Shown here piece after piece: positions 50,722 to 58,041 of a stretch of DNA of 64,000 bases (position 1 is its first letter; each line of letters opens with the position of its first letter). The DNA is from DASYKT01 sp035995185 (GTDB lineage Bacteria; Acidobacteriota; Blastocatellia; Pyrinomonadales; Pyrinomonadaceae). Both the position numbers and the translations under genes were made by a program. Where the stretch lies: the NCBI GenBank assembly GCA_035995185.1, contig DASYKT010000014.1, positions 1 through 64,000 of the forward strand, given 5' to 3'. The notes beneath the pieces were generated by a model. It did no database searches and had not been told where the DNA came from. It saw nothing but the letters and a program-made list of their open reading frames with translations.

Positions 50722-51933
50722 TTAGCGCAGGGTTCTAAATGCCGTGCGAAGTTCCGATGTCAAAAGCTCGGGTTGTTCCCACGCCGCGAAGTGCCCGCCT
50801 TTGTCGAGCTTGTTGTAATGCATAAGTTTGGGATACGCCGCTTCGGCCCAGCTCCGCGGTGCCTGATAGAGTTCATCAGGAAATACGCTCACCGCCACTG
50901 GGATCTTGACACCCTTTTGGTCAAAGAAACCAAATTTATTTTCCCGGTAGAGACGTCCCGAAGAAACGCCTGTATTTGTCAGCCAGTACAGGGTGATGTT
51001 GTCGAGGATGTCGTCGCGGGTAAGGCCCTCGGTTCCTCCCGCGAAAACGCGTGAGATCAGCGCTAGGCTAGTCGCGTCATGGTCGAGTATCCATGCGGCG
51101 AGACCGACCGGTGAATCCGCGATCCCGTACAGCGACTGTGGATGCGTTCCCATCTCGTATGCATAGAATACGTCTGTCGCGAAAAATTCCTTAAGTTTCT
51201 CGTAGAGATGTGTTTCCTCTTCGTCAAGGCCGGCCGGCGCCGCCCCGCCTGATTGGACCGCCGCCGCGACGTCGGCTCGAACTGCTCCCGGGAAGTTGGT
51301 GTGAATGGCGATCAATCCCGCAGGTTCCTGCGCACCCATTAGATCGGTGATCTGCCCGCCCCAATCGCCGCCCGATGCAACATAGCGATCGTATCCCAAT
51401 CGTGTCATCAACTCTGCGTTGGCGCGTGCGATGTGATCGGGGCCCCAGCCGGTCTCGGTCGGCTTGCCTGAGAATCCGTAGCCGGGCATCGACGGGATAA
51501 CTACGTCGAAGGCCTCCTCGGCAGTTCCGCCATAAGCGGTGGGATCTGTCAGCGGTGCGATCAGCTTCAGCTGCTCGATGACCGATCCCGGCCATCCGTG
51601 CGTGATAATGATCGGCAAAGCATTTTCATGCTTCGAACGAAGGTGAATGAAATGAATGTCGAGTCCGTCGATCTCGGTGACGAAATTCGGAAGGGCTTTT
51701 AGTTTTGCCTCGCACTTGCTCCAGTCATAGTCTGTTGCCCAGTATTTAGCGAGTGCCTTCATCGTCGCGAGTTGCGGGCCCTGCGATATATCATCGACAG
51801 TTTCCTTCTCGGGAAAGCGGGTTGCTTCTACCCGGCGGCGAAGCTCTACGAGTTCCTCACTCGGAATGTTGATATGGTATGGACGGACAGCTGTCTCATC
51901 GGCTGGTGTTCTCTGTGCTTGTACTTGTGTCAT
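50722..51933 (-). CDS. Epoxide hydrolase family protein (alpha/beta hydrolase, EHN N-terminal domain)
   Basis: 403 residues, no signal peptide. The N-terminal EHN domain is at ~15-110 (RPYHINIPSEELVELRRRVE, FVTEIDGLDIHFIHLRS). The oxyanion-hole motif HGWPGS is at ~112-117. The nucleophile elbow ASGGDWGG has Asp190, as in haloalkane dehalogenase/epoxide hydrolases rather than Ser esterases. The closing KGGHFAAWEQPE has His381. The enzyme opens epoxides by attack of Asp190 and hydrolysis. Codon choice is smoother and less G/C-biased than neighbours, and it stands alone between unrelated genes, so recent acquisition is possible. SD GAAAGGAAG precedes the ATG. Physiological substrate unknown. Confidence 0.92.
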   Translation of the reverse strand: MTQVQAQRTPADETAVRPYHINIPSEELVELRRRVEATRFPEKETVDDISQGPQLATMKALAKYWATDYDWSKCEAKLKALPNFVTEIDGLDIHFIHLRSKHENALPIIITHGWPGSVIEQLKLIAPLTDPTAYGGTAEEAFDVVIPSMPGYGFSGKPTETGWGPDHIARANAELMTRLGYDRYVASGGDWGGQITDLMGAQEPAGLIAIHTNFPGAVRADVAAAVQSGGAAPAGLDEEETHLYEKLKEFFATDVFYAYEMGTHPQSLYGIADSPVGLAAWILDHDATSLALISRVFAGGTEGLTRDDILDNITLYWLTNTGVSSGRLYRENKFGFFDQKGVKIPVAVSVFPDELYQAPRSWAEAAYPKLMHYNKLDKGGHFAAWEQPELLTSELRTAFRTLR

Positions 51934-52267
51934 TGGATCTTCCTTTCTGTTGGCCGGGGTTATGGGTTGCCAACGATTGGTGTAAAACGCAATTCGTTTT
52001 CCTTAGAATTAAGGGGAACGAGTCTCACCCGGGGCAGCGTTCACCCCGGGAGAACTGGTGTCAATTCTATTACTATAAGTATAACTATATACCATTGGAT
52101 GCCCCCGGTAAATGAAATTCCGGTGAGAAAATATGCGGTAAACCTGGGACGCGCCGGTGTCTCGCCGGCAAGCGCGGCCTAACGCGCTAATGGCGTAATT
52201 TATAAACTGCTTTTCAGATCACCCTCCACCGTCCGTCGCTTATGTTAATATTAAATAACCGCAATTT
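51934..52267. other. Intergenic region between divergent genes
   Basis: 334 bases without a gene. Two short inverted pairs are visible (CACCCCGGGAG/CCCGGGG around 52033-52062; GCGCCGGTG..CGCCGGC around 52153-52170). The AT-rich stretch 52065-52095 may hold the epoxide hydrolase promoter. No repeat family from elsewhere in the window is clearly present. Confidence 0.45.
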
Positions 52268-53131
52268 ATGAAAAACGTAGCTAGTGAGATCAAGAACAGC
52301 ATCCTGATCATTCTCGGTATTTTCTCTGCCGCGATGGGCATTGAGGGCTTTTTGCTTTCCAGCCATTTTATCGACGGCGGCGTGACCGGAATATCGATGC
52401 TCGTTTCCCAGGTGCTCGGCATCCCGCTGGCGCTTCTGCTGGTGATAATAAATCTGCCGTTCATCGTCATCGGCTATCGTCAGATCGGCGCCAAATTCGC
52501 GCTCAAGACCTCGGCGGCGATCGTCGGCCTGGCCCTGTGTTTATTTCTCGTCAACTTTCCCGATGTCACTTCCGATAAACTTTTGACTGCCGTCTTCGGA
52601 GGTTTTTTTCTCGGCGCCGGCATCGGATTGGCAATTCGCGGCGGCGGTGTTTTGGACGGGACTGAGATCGCGGCGCTTCTCATCAGCCGTAAAAGCCACC
52701 TGCTCAAGGTGGGCGACGTCATTCTTATCCTGAATATTTTTATTTTTCTCTCGGCGGCATTTCTTCTCGGCGTCGAATCAGCGCTTTATTCCATTCTTAC
52801 TTACATCGCGGCTTCAAAGACGATCGATTTTCTGGTGAACGGCGTAGAAGAATACACCGCCATTTTGATAGTTTCCACTAAAAGCCAGGACATCAAGGAA
52901 ACGATCATCGATAAGCTTCACCGCGGCGTTACCGTGCTCAAAGGTTCGGGAGGAATGGGCAGCAAGGGCGTGGTCAGCGAGGAACAATCCATCCTGTATT
53001 GCGTCGTCACCCGGCTCGAGATAGGAACCATCAAACAGGTCGCGACCGAAATAGACCCGGCTGCGTTCATAACCACCCACTCTCTTAACGACGTCGAAGG
53101 CGGCCTGCTCAAACGGCCGGTGCTGCATTAA
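52268..53131 (+). CDS. YitT family membrane protein (DUF161 + DUF2179)
   Basis: 287 residues. Five to six membrane helices in the first ~185 residues (SILIILGIFSAAMGIEGFLL; VTGISMLVSQVLGIPLALLL; GGFFLGAGIGLAIRGGGVLD GT, the family Gly motif). A soluble C-terminal DUF2179 domain of ~85 residues follows (EEYTAILIVSTKSQDIKETI, DKLHRGVTVLKGSGGMGSKG). YitT proteins are thought to be transporters or regulators; biochemical function is not settled. Monocistronic: a dispersed repeat starts immediately after the stop. Confidence 0.9.
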   Translation: MKNVASEIKNSILIILGIFSAAMGIEGFLLSSHFIDGGVTGISMLVSQVLGIPLALLLVIINLPFIVIGYRQIGAKFALKTSAAIVGLALCLFLVNFPDVTSDKLLTAVFGGFFLGAGIGLAIRGGGVLDGTEIAALLISRKSHLLKVGDVILILNIFIFLSAAFLLGVESALYSILTYIAASKTIDFLVNGVEEYTAILIVSTKSQDIKETIIDKLHRGVTVLKGSGGMGSKGVVSEEQSILYCVVTRLEIGTIKQVATEIDPAAFITTHSLNDVEGGLLKRPVLH

Positions 53132-53132
53132 C

Positions 53133-53266
53133 TATGGAGCGCGGGCATCCTGCCCGCAACGAACGCCACTTGGCGTTCGAATAAGTTTTACATCAAGATG
53201 TCTATAAACAAAACTACTTTAGCTTGCCTGAGGCAAGCTTTGCGGGCAGGGATGCCCGTGCTCCAT
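53133..53266. repeat. Inverted repeat, 'GGAGCGCGGGCATCC' family
   Basis: The left arm GGAGCGCGGGCATCCTGCCC (from 53135) and the right arm GGGCAGGGATGCCCGTGCTCC (to 53264) enclose small hairpins GAACGCCACTTGGCGTTC and GCTTGCCTGAGGCAAGC. The centre differs from the copies at 34573 and 63541. Confidence 0.88.
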
Positions 53267-53450
53267 AGAACTCTTAAACTATTGCCAAGCAACCCTTTTC
53301 ATCGCTTTTTCTTCCAACGAATGTTATTATTTGAAACAATCGGGCCGGAACTCTCGTTTAAGCTCCAGCGCCGATTATGGCAGATAAGCCGTGTAGAAAT
53401 CCAGCTTTAGGGCAATTTTATCCGGTCAGACGCGACACCAGGAGATTTTT

Positions 53451-55208
53451 GTGAAAAAACGTCTAACTCTAGCACTCTTAATACTTACTTCATTATTTAC
53501 ACTTCAGTTCCCGGCCGCTGCGCAGAGCACGGCGGTCAGGCAAAAGGTAGTGGCGGAAAGAGTAGCTGCGGCTGCCGATTCTAAAACTTCCAGCCCGGTC
53601 ACGGCCGAGAAAATGGAAGCCGACATGGCCGAAGCCCTGACGGTGATCCAGGAAAACTATGTCAGCGGCAAGCAGCTCGATTACAACGAACTCTTTAAAT
53701 CGTCGATCGAGAGCATGCTGCACCAGCTCGACCCGCACTCTAACTACTTTGACGCCAAAGAGTACGCGGAATTTCGCACTGAGCAAAATTCCCGCTACTT
53801 CGGCATCGGCGCGACGATCGGCGATCTGCGCGATCTCGGCGCGGGCGGCAGCGACAGCGTCAAGCTGGCGACCTATATCAAAGCGACTTTTGAAGAAGCC
53901 CCGGCAAACCGTGCCGGCCTGCGTTACGGCGATAAGATCGTCGATGTCAACGGCACCTCGATGATCGGCAAACCGTTCACCGACGTGCGCAATTTTCTGC
54001 GCGGCCCGCGCGGCACCGTCGCCAAGATCACCGTCGAGCGCTACGACACCAAGAAACTGGAAACGGTCGAGATCATCCGCGATGCCGTCGCCCAGCCTTC
54101 CATTCCGGAAGCTTACATGCTCCGCCCCGGCGTGGGTTACATCGCCATGACCGGCGGTTTTAATCAAACCACCTATGGCGAATTTGTCGACGGCTACAAA
54201 AAATTAAAAGAGCAAGGGATGCAGCAGCTCGTGCTCGACCTGCGCAGTAATGGCGGCGGGCTCGTGCGCCAGGCGACCCAGGTGGCCAACACTTTCCTAA
54301 ACAGCGAGCAGATCATCTTTACGCAAAAGGGACGCATTCGCGGAAGTTATGACGTGGCGAGATCCGACAACAAAGATCCCGAACAGATGCCGATGGTTGT
54401 GCTGGTAAATCGCGGCACGGCTTCGGCCTCGGAAATTCTGGCCGGCGCGCTGCAGGACCATGACCGCGCGCTGATCGTCGGCGAAACGACCTTTGGCAAG
54501 GGCCTGGTGCAAAATCCCTTTAACCTTGATTACGGTTCGATGGTGCTGCTGACGATCGCGAAATACGAGACGCCTTCCGGCCGCCTCATCCAGCGCGATT
54601 ATTCCAACGGCGATCTTTACAGCTACTACAATATGGGCGGAACGCTGCACGACGAAAAAACGGCCGGCACAACCGGCGCCGAATCAAAGACCGACACCGG
54701 ACGCCCGGTTTATTCCGGCGGCGGCATCACGCCTGATGAACCGATCAAAGCTGCCCTGCTGACCAATGAGCAGGTGCAGATCCGCACCAAGCTGCAGGAC
54801 CCGGTCTTTGCTTTTTCACTTGACCTCGTCTATGGAAAAGTCCCGGGTTTTGAAAATTACCGGGTGAATAATCCGCTCGATTATCTCGGCGATGTAAAAG
54901 CGACGGACTTCCCGGTAAATGACGCGCTCTACCAGGCGTTCAAAAAATATGCGGTGGACAAATACAAACTAGTTCCGGCCCAGGTCGATAAAGAACACGA
55001 TTACGTGGGACGCGCGCTGCGCACCGAACTGGCGACCGCCACCTACGGCATGTACACCTCTTACCAGGTCGGCAACGAATTTGACAACCAGTTGAAGAAA
55101 GCGCTGGAATCGCTTCCCCGCGCCAAAGACCTGGCACAAAAAGCCGCCGACGCATGGAAATCAAAACCAAAATCGCAAACCACCGCGCTCGATGGAACGC
55201 AGAAGTAA
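53451..55208 (+). CDS. ctpA: CtpA/Prc-type S41 C-terminal processing protease
   Basis: 585 residues from a GTG start preceded by AGGAG. Signal peptide (LALLILTSLFTLQFPAAAQS). N-terminal helical domain with QENYVSGKQLDYNELFKSSI. PDZ domain ~125-215 (APANRAGLRYGDKIVDVNGT, DVRNFLRGPRGTVAKITVER). S41 core with YIAMTGGFNQTTYGEFVDG, DLRSNGGGLVRQATQVANTF and RGTASASEILAG. Ser325 and Lys350 (TTFGKGLVQ), 25 residues apart, form the Ser-Lys dyad of this family. The C-terminal ~150 residues are a helical tail. It cleaves C-terminal tails of periplasmic proteins. A terminator follows. Confidence 0.92.
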   Translation: MKKRLTLALLILTSLFTLQFPAAAQSTAVRQKVVAERVAAAADSKTSSPVTAEKMEADMAEALTVIQENYVSGKQLDYNELFKSSIESMLHQLDPHSNYFDAKEYAEFRTEQNSRYFGIGATIGDLRDLGAGGSDSVKLATYIKATFEEAPANRAGLRYGDKIVDVNGTSMIGKPFTDVRNFLRGPRGTVAKITVERYDTKKLETVEIIRDAVAQPSIPEAYMLRPGVGYIAMTGGFNQTTYGEFVDGYKKLKEQGMQQLVLDLRSNGGGLVRQATQVANTFLNSEQIIFTQKGRIRGSYDVARSDNKDPEQMPMVVLVNRGTASASEILAGALQDHDRALIVGETTFGKGLVQNPFNLDYGSMVLLTIAKYETPSGRLIQRDYSNGDLYSYYNMGGTLHDEKTAGTTGAESKTDTGRPVYSGGGITPDEPIKAALLTNEQVQIRTKLQDPVFAFSLDLVYGKVPGFENYRVNNPLDYLGDVKATDFPVNDALYQAFKKYAVDKYKLVPAQVDKEHDYVGRALRTELATATYGMYTSYQVGNEFDNQLKKALESLPRAKDLAQKAADAWKSKPKSQTTALDGTQK

Positions 55209-55230
55209 TGTTAGTAATTAACGATTAATA

Positions 55231-55261
55231 AAAAAAGCGTCGGAAATTCCGGCGCTTTTTC
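55231..55261 (+). terminator. Rho-independent terminator after ctpA
   Basis: AAAAAGCGTCGG stem, AAATT loop, CCGGCGCTTTTT return, 23 bases after the stop. It lies 33 bases before the 3' end of the convergent gene, so it may serve both. Confidence 0.8.
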
Positions 55262-55293
55262 ATTGCTGTTCATTCTCTCTCGATCAAGGGCAA

Positions 55294-56163
55294 TTAAGGA
55301 GTGAAAGGGGGCGGATTTGTTACGTCAGAAGCCTGAACGCTCATACAGGGCTTTCCTTCCAGAAGAAGCGAAGTTCCCCCGGTAAGTATTATGTAAAGCA
55401 GTATGAAAAAACTCATGTCAATTCTACTGACATCGACCTCTTCTGTTTGTGCCTGTGTTCGCTGTTCAATTATGGCATCTAATGACTGGTCGAGGCGTTT
55501 CCCGACCCAAAATTTCTCTTCGCGACCGGCAGCATCCAGCCCTTTGATCAAGTCATAGTATCTGAACATATCGTTGTTCAGGGATTTTCTGGAACAGTCA
55601 TTATTGATGACTATCCTATAGCCGGTTTCCGCCGTGGTCCCGGGGATACTGGTAATGTCGGATTGAAGTTGGATGTCAAGCATCTTTCCTTCCGGAACTC
55701 GTATTTTTGCTTTAACCCAGTGGCCCAGTGACTTAAACCTCTGGAGCTGAATCCTTTCTCCGTGCAAAAGTATCGGATCATCGGTGAGTTCTTCAATGTA
55801 GTCGGAAACCGAAAGCTCCGCATTGCCTAAACGTAAATGGACGGCTTTAGTTGCCCAATCGGATCTTATTTCCACACTATTATGGGTGAGATAAGGTGCG
55901 CCAGCACCTTTGGACGTCAGATTAAGTATCTTGGTATTAAATGAGGTAGTTGACGTTACGGCAGCAGGCTCCCGCTGTATATCGATCTTGATCTTGCCGT
56001 TTGGCCTGGCCAGGCTTTGTTTTAGCACAGGAGGTTCGTCGGCCGGGCCATGACTGACGTCGACCAGATGACAATCATCAAAATATAACAATGCATTCCA
56101 ACAATCGTCCCTCTTAAACCAAAGCGCCAGACCTTTAATAAATATCTCTACGTTAGTAGCCAT
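55294..56163 (-). CDS. Hypothetical protein with C-terminal membrane segment
   Basis: 289 residues. A strong AAGGAG precedes ATG 56163. No signal peptide. The first ~200 residues are beta-rich (VEIFIKGLALWFKRDDCWNA, LLYFDDCHLVDVSHG, VEIRSDWATKAVHLRLGNAE). A central part may bind a ligand or protein (DYIEELTDDPILLHGERIQL). A helix at ~190-240 is followed by a hydrophobic segment (DMSFFILLYIILTGGTSLLL) and a short Cys-containing tail. The family is not recognised. The unusual order soluble domain - TM - short tail resembles tail-anchored proteins. Convergent with ctpA. Confidence 0.65.
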   Translation of the reverse strand: MATNVEIFIKGLALWFKRDDCWNALLYFDDCHLVDVSHGPADEPPVLKQSLARPNGKIKIDIQREPAAVTSTTSFNTKILNLTSKGAGAPYLTHNSVEIRSDWATKAVHLRLGNAELSVSDYIEELTDDPILLHGERIQLQRFKSLGHWVKAKIRVPEGKMLDIQLQSDITSIPGTTAETGYRIVINNDCSRKSLNNDMFRYYDLIKGLDAAGREEKFWVGKRLDQSLDAIIEQRTQAQTEEVDVSRIDMSFFILLYIILTGGTSLLLEGKPCMSVQASDVTNPPPFTP

Positions 56164-56279
56164 AGTTCTCCTTTATTAAGTGTGAGATTAGCCCCCCTTG
56201 ACACTTTGCCCTCCTTGGTCAGATTCCTCCACCATTCAAACAACGTTTAGAATTTTCCGTGATATAACAAAACCCGCGA

Positions 56280-56447
56280 TCAGCCGGCCAGGTATCTGAT
56301 CAGAAAATAGATCCCTATTCCCGCCCCGGCCAGCACCAGCACCAGCAATAAGATCAACCCTACGATCACTGCCTTAAATTTCTTGTAACGGTTAGGGTCG
56401 GGCGGTGATAGTTGGCTTTGCGGAAAATACGGCGGCGGTCTGTTCAT
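56280..56447 (-). CDS. Small single-pass membrane protein (55 residues)
   Basis: Starts MNRPPPYFPQSQLSPPDPNR, a Pro-rich cytosolic tail, then one long hydrophobic helix (~26-50, VIVGLILLLVLVLAGAGIGI) and a short RYLAG end. Too short for many gene finders, but composition, stop position and orientation in line with the 55294-56163 gene make it credible. The two genes are 116 bases apart on the same strand and may be co-transcribed. Function unknown. Confidence 0.6.
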   Translation of the reverse strand: MNRPPPYFPQSQLSPPDPNRYKKFKAVIVGLILLLVLVLAGAGIGIYFLIRYLAG

Positions 56448-56499
56448 AGGGCTATCTTCCGATTTTTACGGGATAAAGGCAAGTGACGCAATTCGAGTA

Positions 56500-56750
56500 T
56501 GAGGTCAGAACCGGGGTGTTAATCGCGGAGCGATGGAGTGAATGTAGCCGTGGGTTTTAACCCACGGAAGTCCAGCGGACAAAAGCGCGTCGCGTGAGCG
56601 ACGGATGGGACGTAAAACCAATCGTCGCGCTGCGACGTCGTTGACCATCGAATTCATACCGTGGGTTAAAACCCACGGCTACGATCAAATGACCGCTACG
56701 CGGTACAGCTCCCGATTACAACTGCAGATACCGCTCCCGGTTCTGACTTC
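56500..56750. repeat. Composite inverted repeat: GTCAGAACCGGG outer arms, GCCGTGGGTTTTAACCCACGG inner palindromes
   Basis: The outer left AGGTCAGAACCGGGG (56502) pairs with CTCCCGGTTCTGACTTC (to 56750). Inside are two copies of CGTGGGTTTTAACCCACGG in opposite order (56550-56568 and 56662-56683), with small GCGTCGCGTGAGCGACG and GTCGCGCTGCGACG hairpins between. It lies in the leader of the VCBS gene and was read as a false N-terminal extension of it. Confidence 0.8.
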
Positions 56751-56832
56751 ATTCACCTGGCAGCTGATCTTCCTAAAGTCACTTCTGATGATGTGTGTTA
56801 AAATATCCCATTATTCAGGAGGTTTTATCTTA

Positions 56833-57831
56833 GTGAAAAACGCAATTCGTTTTAGTTTTTATTTCGCAGTCATTTCCCTGCTCGGGATCCTTTCCTTCCC
56901 TCATTCACATACCAGGGCCGCGGGTAAAAGCGCCGTGGCGGATTACGACGGCGACGGCAAGACGGATTTTGTCACCGTGCGCGCCGAAGGCGACAAACTC
57001 ACGTGGTGGATCAGCTACAGCAGCGGTAAGAGTACCTCAGCGGCCTTCGGAAACAGCGGCGACCGCTTCGTCCCGGCAGATTATGACGGCGACGGCAAAA
57101 CGGACATCGCTGTCTTTCGCCCTGCGACTGCTACCTTTTACATAATGCAAAGCAAGACGCAGAATGTGCGCATCGAAAAATTCGGGTTGGAAACCGACGA
57201 CCCGTCTGTGGTGGCCGATTACGATGGCGACGGCAAAGCCGACCTGGCAGTGTATCGCGCGGGCCCGCCGGAAAAACCGCAGAGCCTTTTTTATTACAAA
57301 CCCAGCACCTCTACCAAAGCGGGAGATTTCACCGCCGTTGCCTGGGGGCTTTTGGGTGACGATCCCGTAGTGGGCGATTACGACGGTGACGGCAAAGCCG
57401 ACCTGGCCGTGCGCCGCAGCAAAACGGGCGACGATCATTCGCTCTGGTACATCAAGCGTTCAAAGGAAGGCGATCTTGTTTCGCAATGGGGGCTCTCGAG
57501 CGACGTGGTAGCGGTGGCCGATTATGACGGCGACGGCAAGACCGACATCGCCGTGATGCGCAACAGCAACGACGGCGCCGAAAGCCGCTGGCAATTTTAC
57601 GTGCTCAATAGCGGCGACGGGCAGATGGTGGTCAAGCAGTTCGGGCTGGCTAACAAAGACCTCTGCGTGCCGGGCGATTACGACGGCGACGGTAAAGCCG
57701 ATGTCGGGCTCTGGCGCAAAGCGGACGCTACTTTTTGGGTGCTCAGCAGCAACACCGCCGGCGATGTCAAAACTCTAAAATGGGGCAACGCGACCGACAC
57801 GCCGGTGAGCGTGCCGCGGTCAGGAAAATGA
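56833..57831 (+). CDS. Secreted VCBS/FG-GAP repeat protein
   Basis: 332 residues from GTG 56833, preceded by a perfect AGGAGG. An ATG at 56605 is rejected because the 76 extra codons are repeat DNA. Signal peptide (FSFYFAVISLLGILSFPHSH). Six FG-GAP repeats follow, each with a Ca loop such as DYDGDGKTDFVTV, DYDGDGKTDIAVF, DYDGDGKADLAVY, DYDGDGKADLAVR, DYDGDGKTDIAVM, DYDGDGKADVGLW, so almost the entire mature protein is a single beta-propeller. It ends VSVPRSGK without a recognised sorting signal. Likely an extracellular Ca-dependent binding or adhesion protein. The same repeat family is in the genes at 1114 and 58042. Confidence 0.87.
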   Translation: MKNAIRFSFYFAVISLLGILSFPHSHTRAAGKSAVADYDGDGKTDFVTVRAEGDKLTWWISYSSGKSTSAAFGNSGDRFVPADYDGDGKTDIAVFRPATATFYIMQSKTQNVRIEKFGLETDDPSVVADYDGDGKADLAVYRAGPPEKPQSLFYYKPSTSTKAGDFTAVAWGLLGDDPVVGDYDGDGKADLAVRRSKTGDDHSLWYIKRSKEGDLVSQWGLSSDVVAVADYDGDGKTDIAVMRNSNDGAESRWQFYVLNSGDGQMVVKQFGLANKDLCVPGDYDGDGKADVGLWRKADATFWVLSSNTAGDVKTLKWGNATDTPVSVPRSGK

Positions 57832-57838
57832 GCTTGAT

Positions 57839-58027
57839 CGCAATACGTGATACGTTGCACGTAATACGCTGTACGTAATACGTGGGTTCGTTATTGTTAG
57901 TAGTCGTTGGTTCGTGATTACGCCAATTCCGGTTTGATATATGTGTTAATTCTTACGTATCGCGTATTACGTATCACGTATCACGTATCACGTATCGCGT
58001 ATTACGTATCACGTATTACGTATCACG
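57839..58027. repeat. Hairpin with TACGTGATACGTTGCACGTAATACG / ACGTATCACGTATCACGTATC word arms
   Basis: The left arm is at 57838-57883. The right array 57953-58027 has nine degenerate copies of CGTATCACGTATTA. The arms are unequal: the right is longer. It ends just before the SD of the next gene and can be translated in frame with it, giving a false N-terminus rich in TYHVSRI. Confidence 0.85.
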
Positions 58028-58041
58028 ATAAGGAGCGGGCC

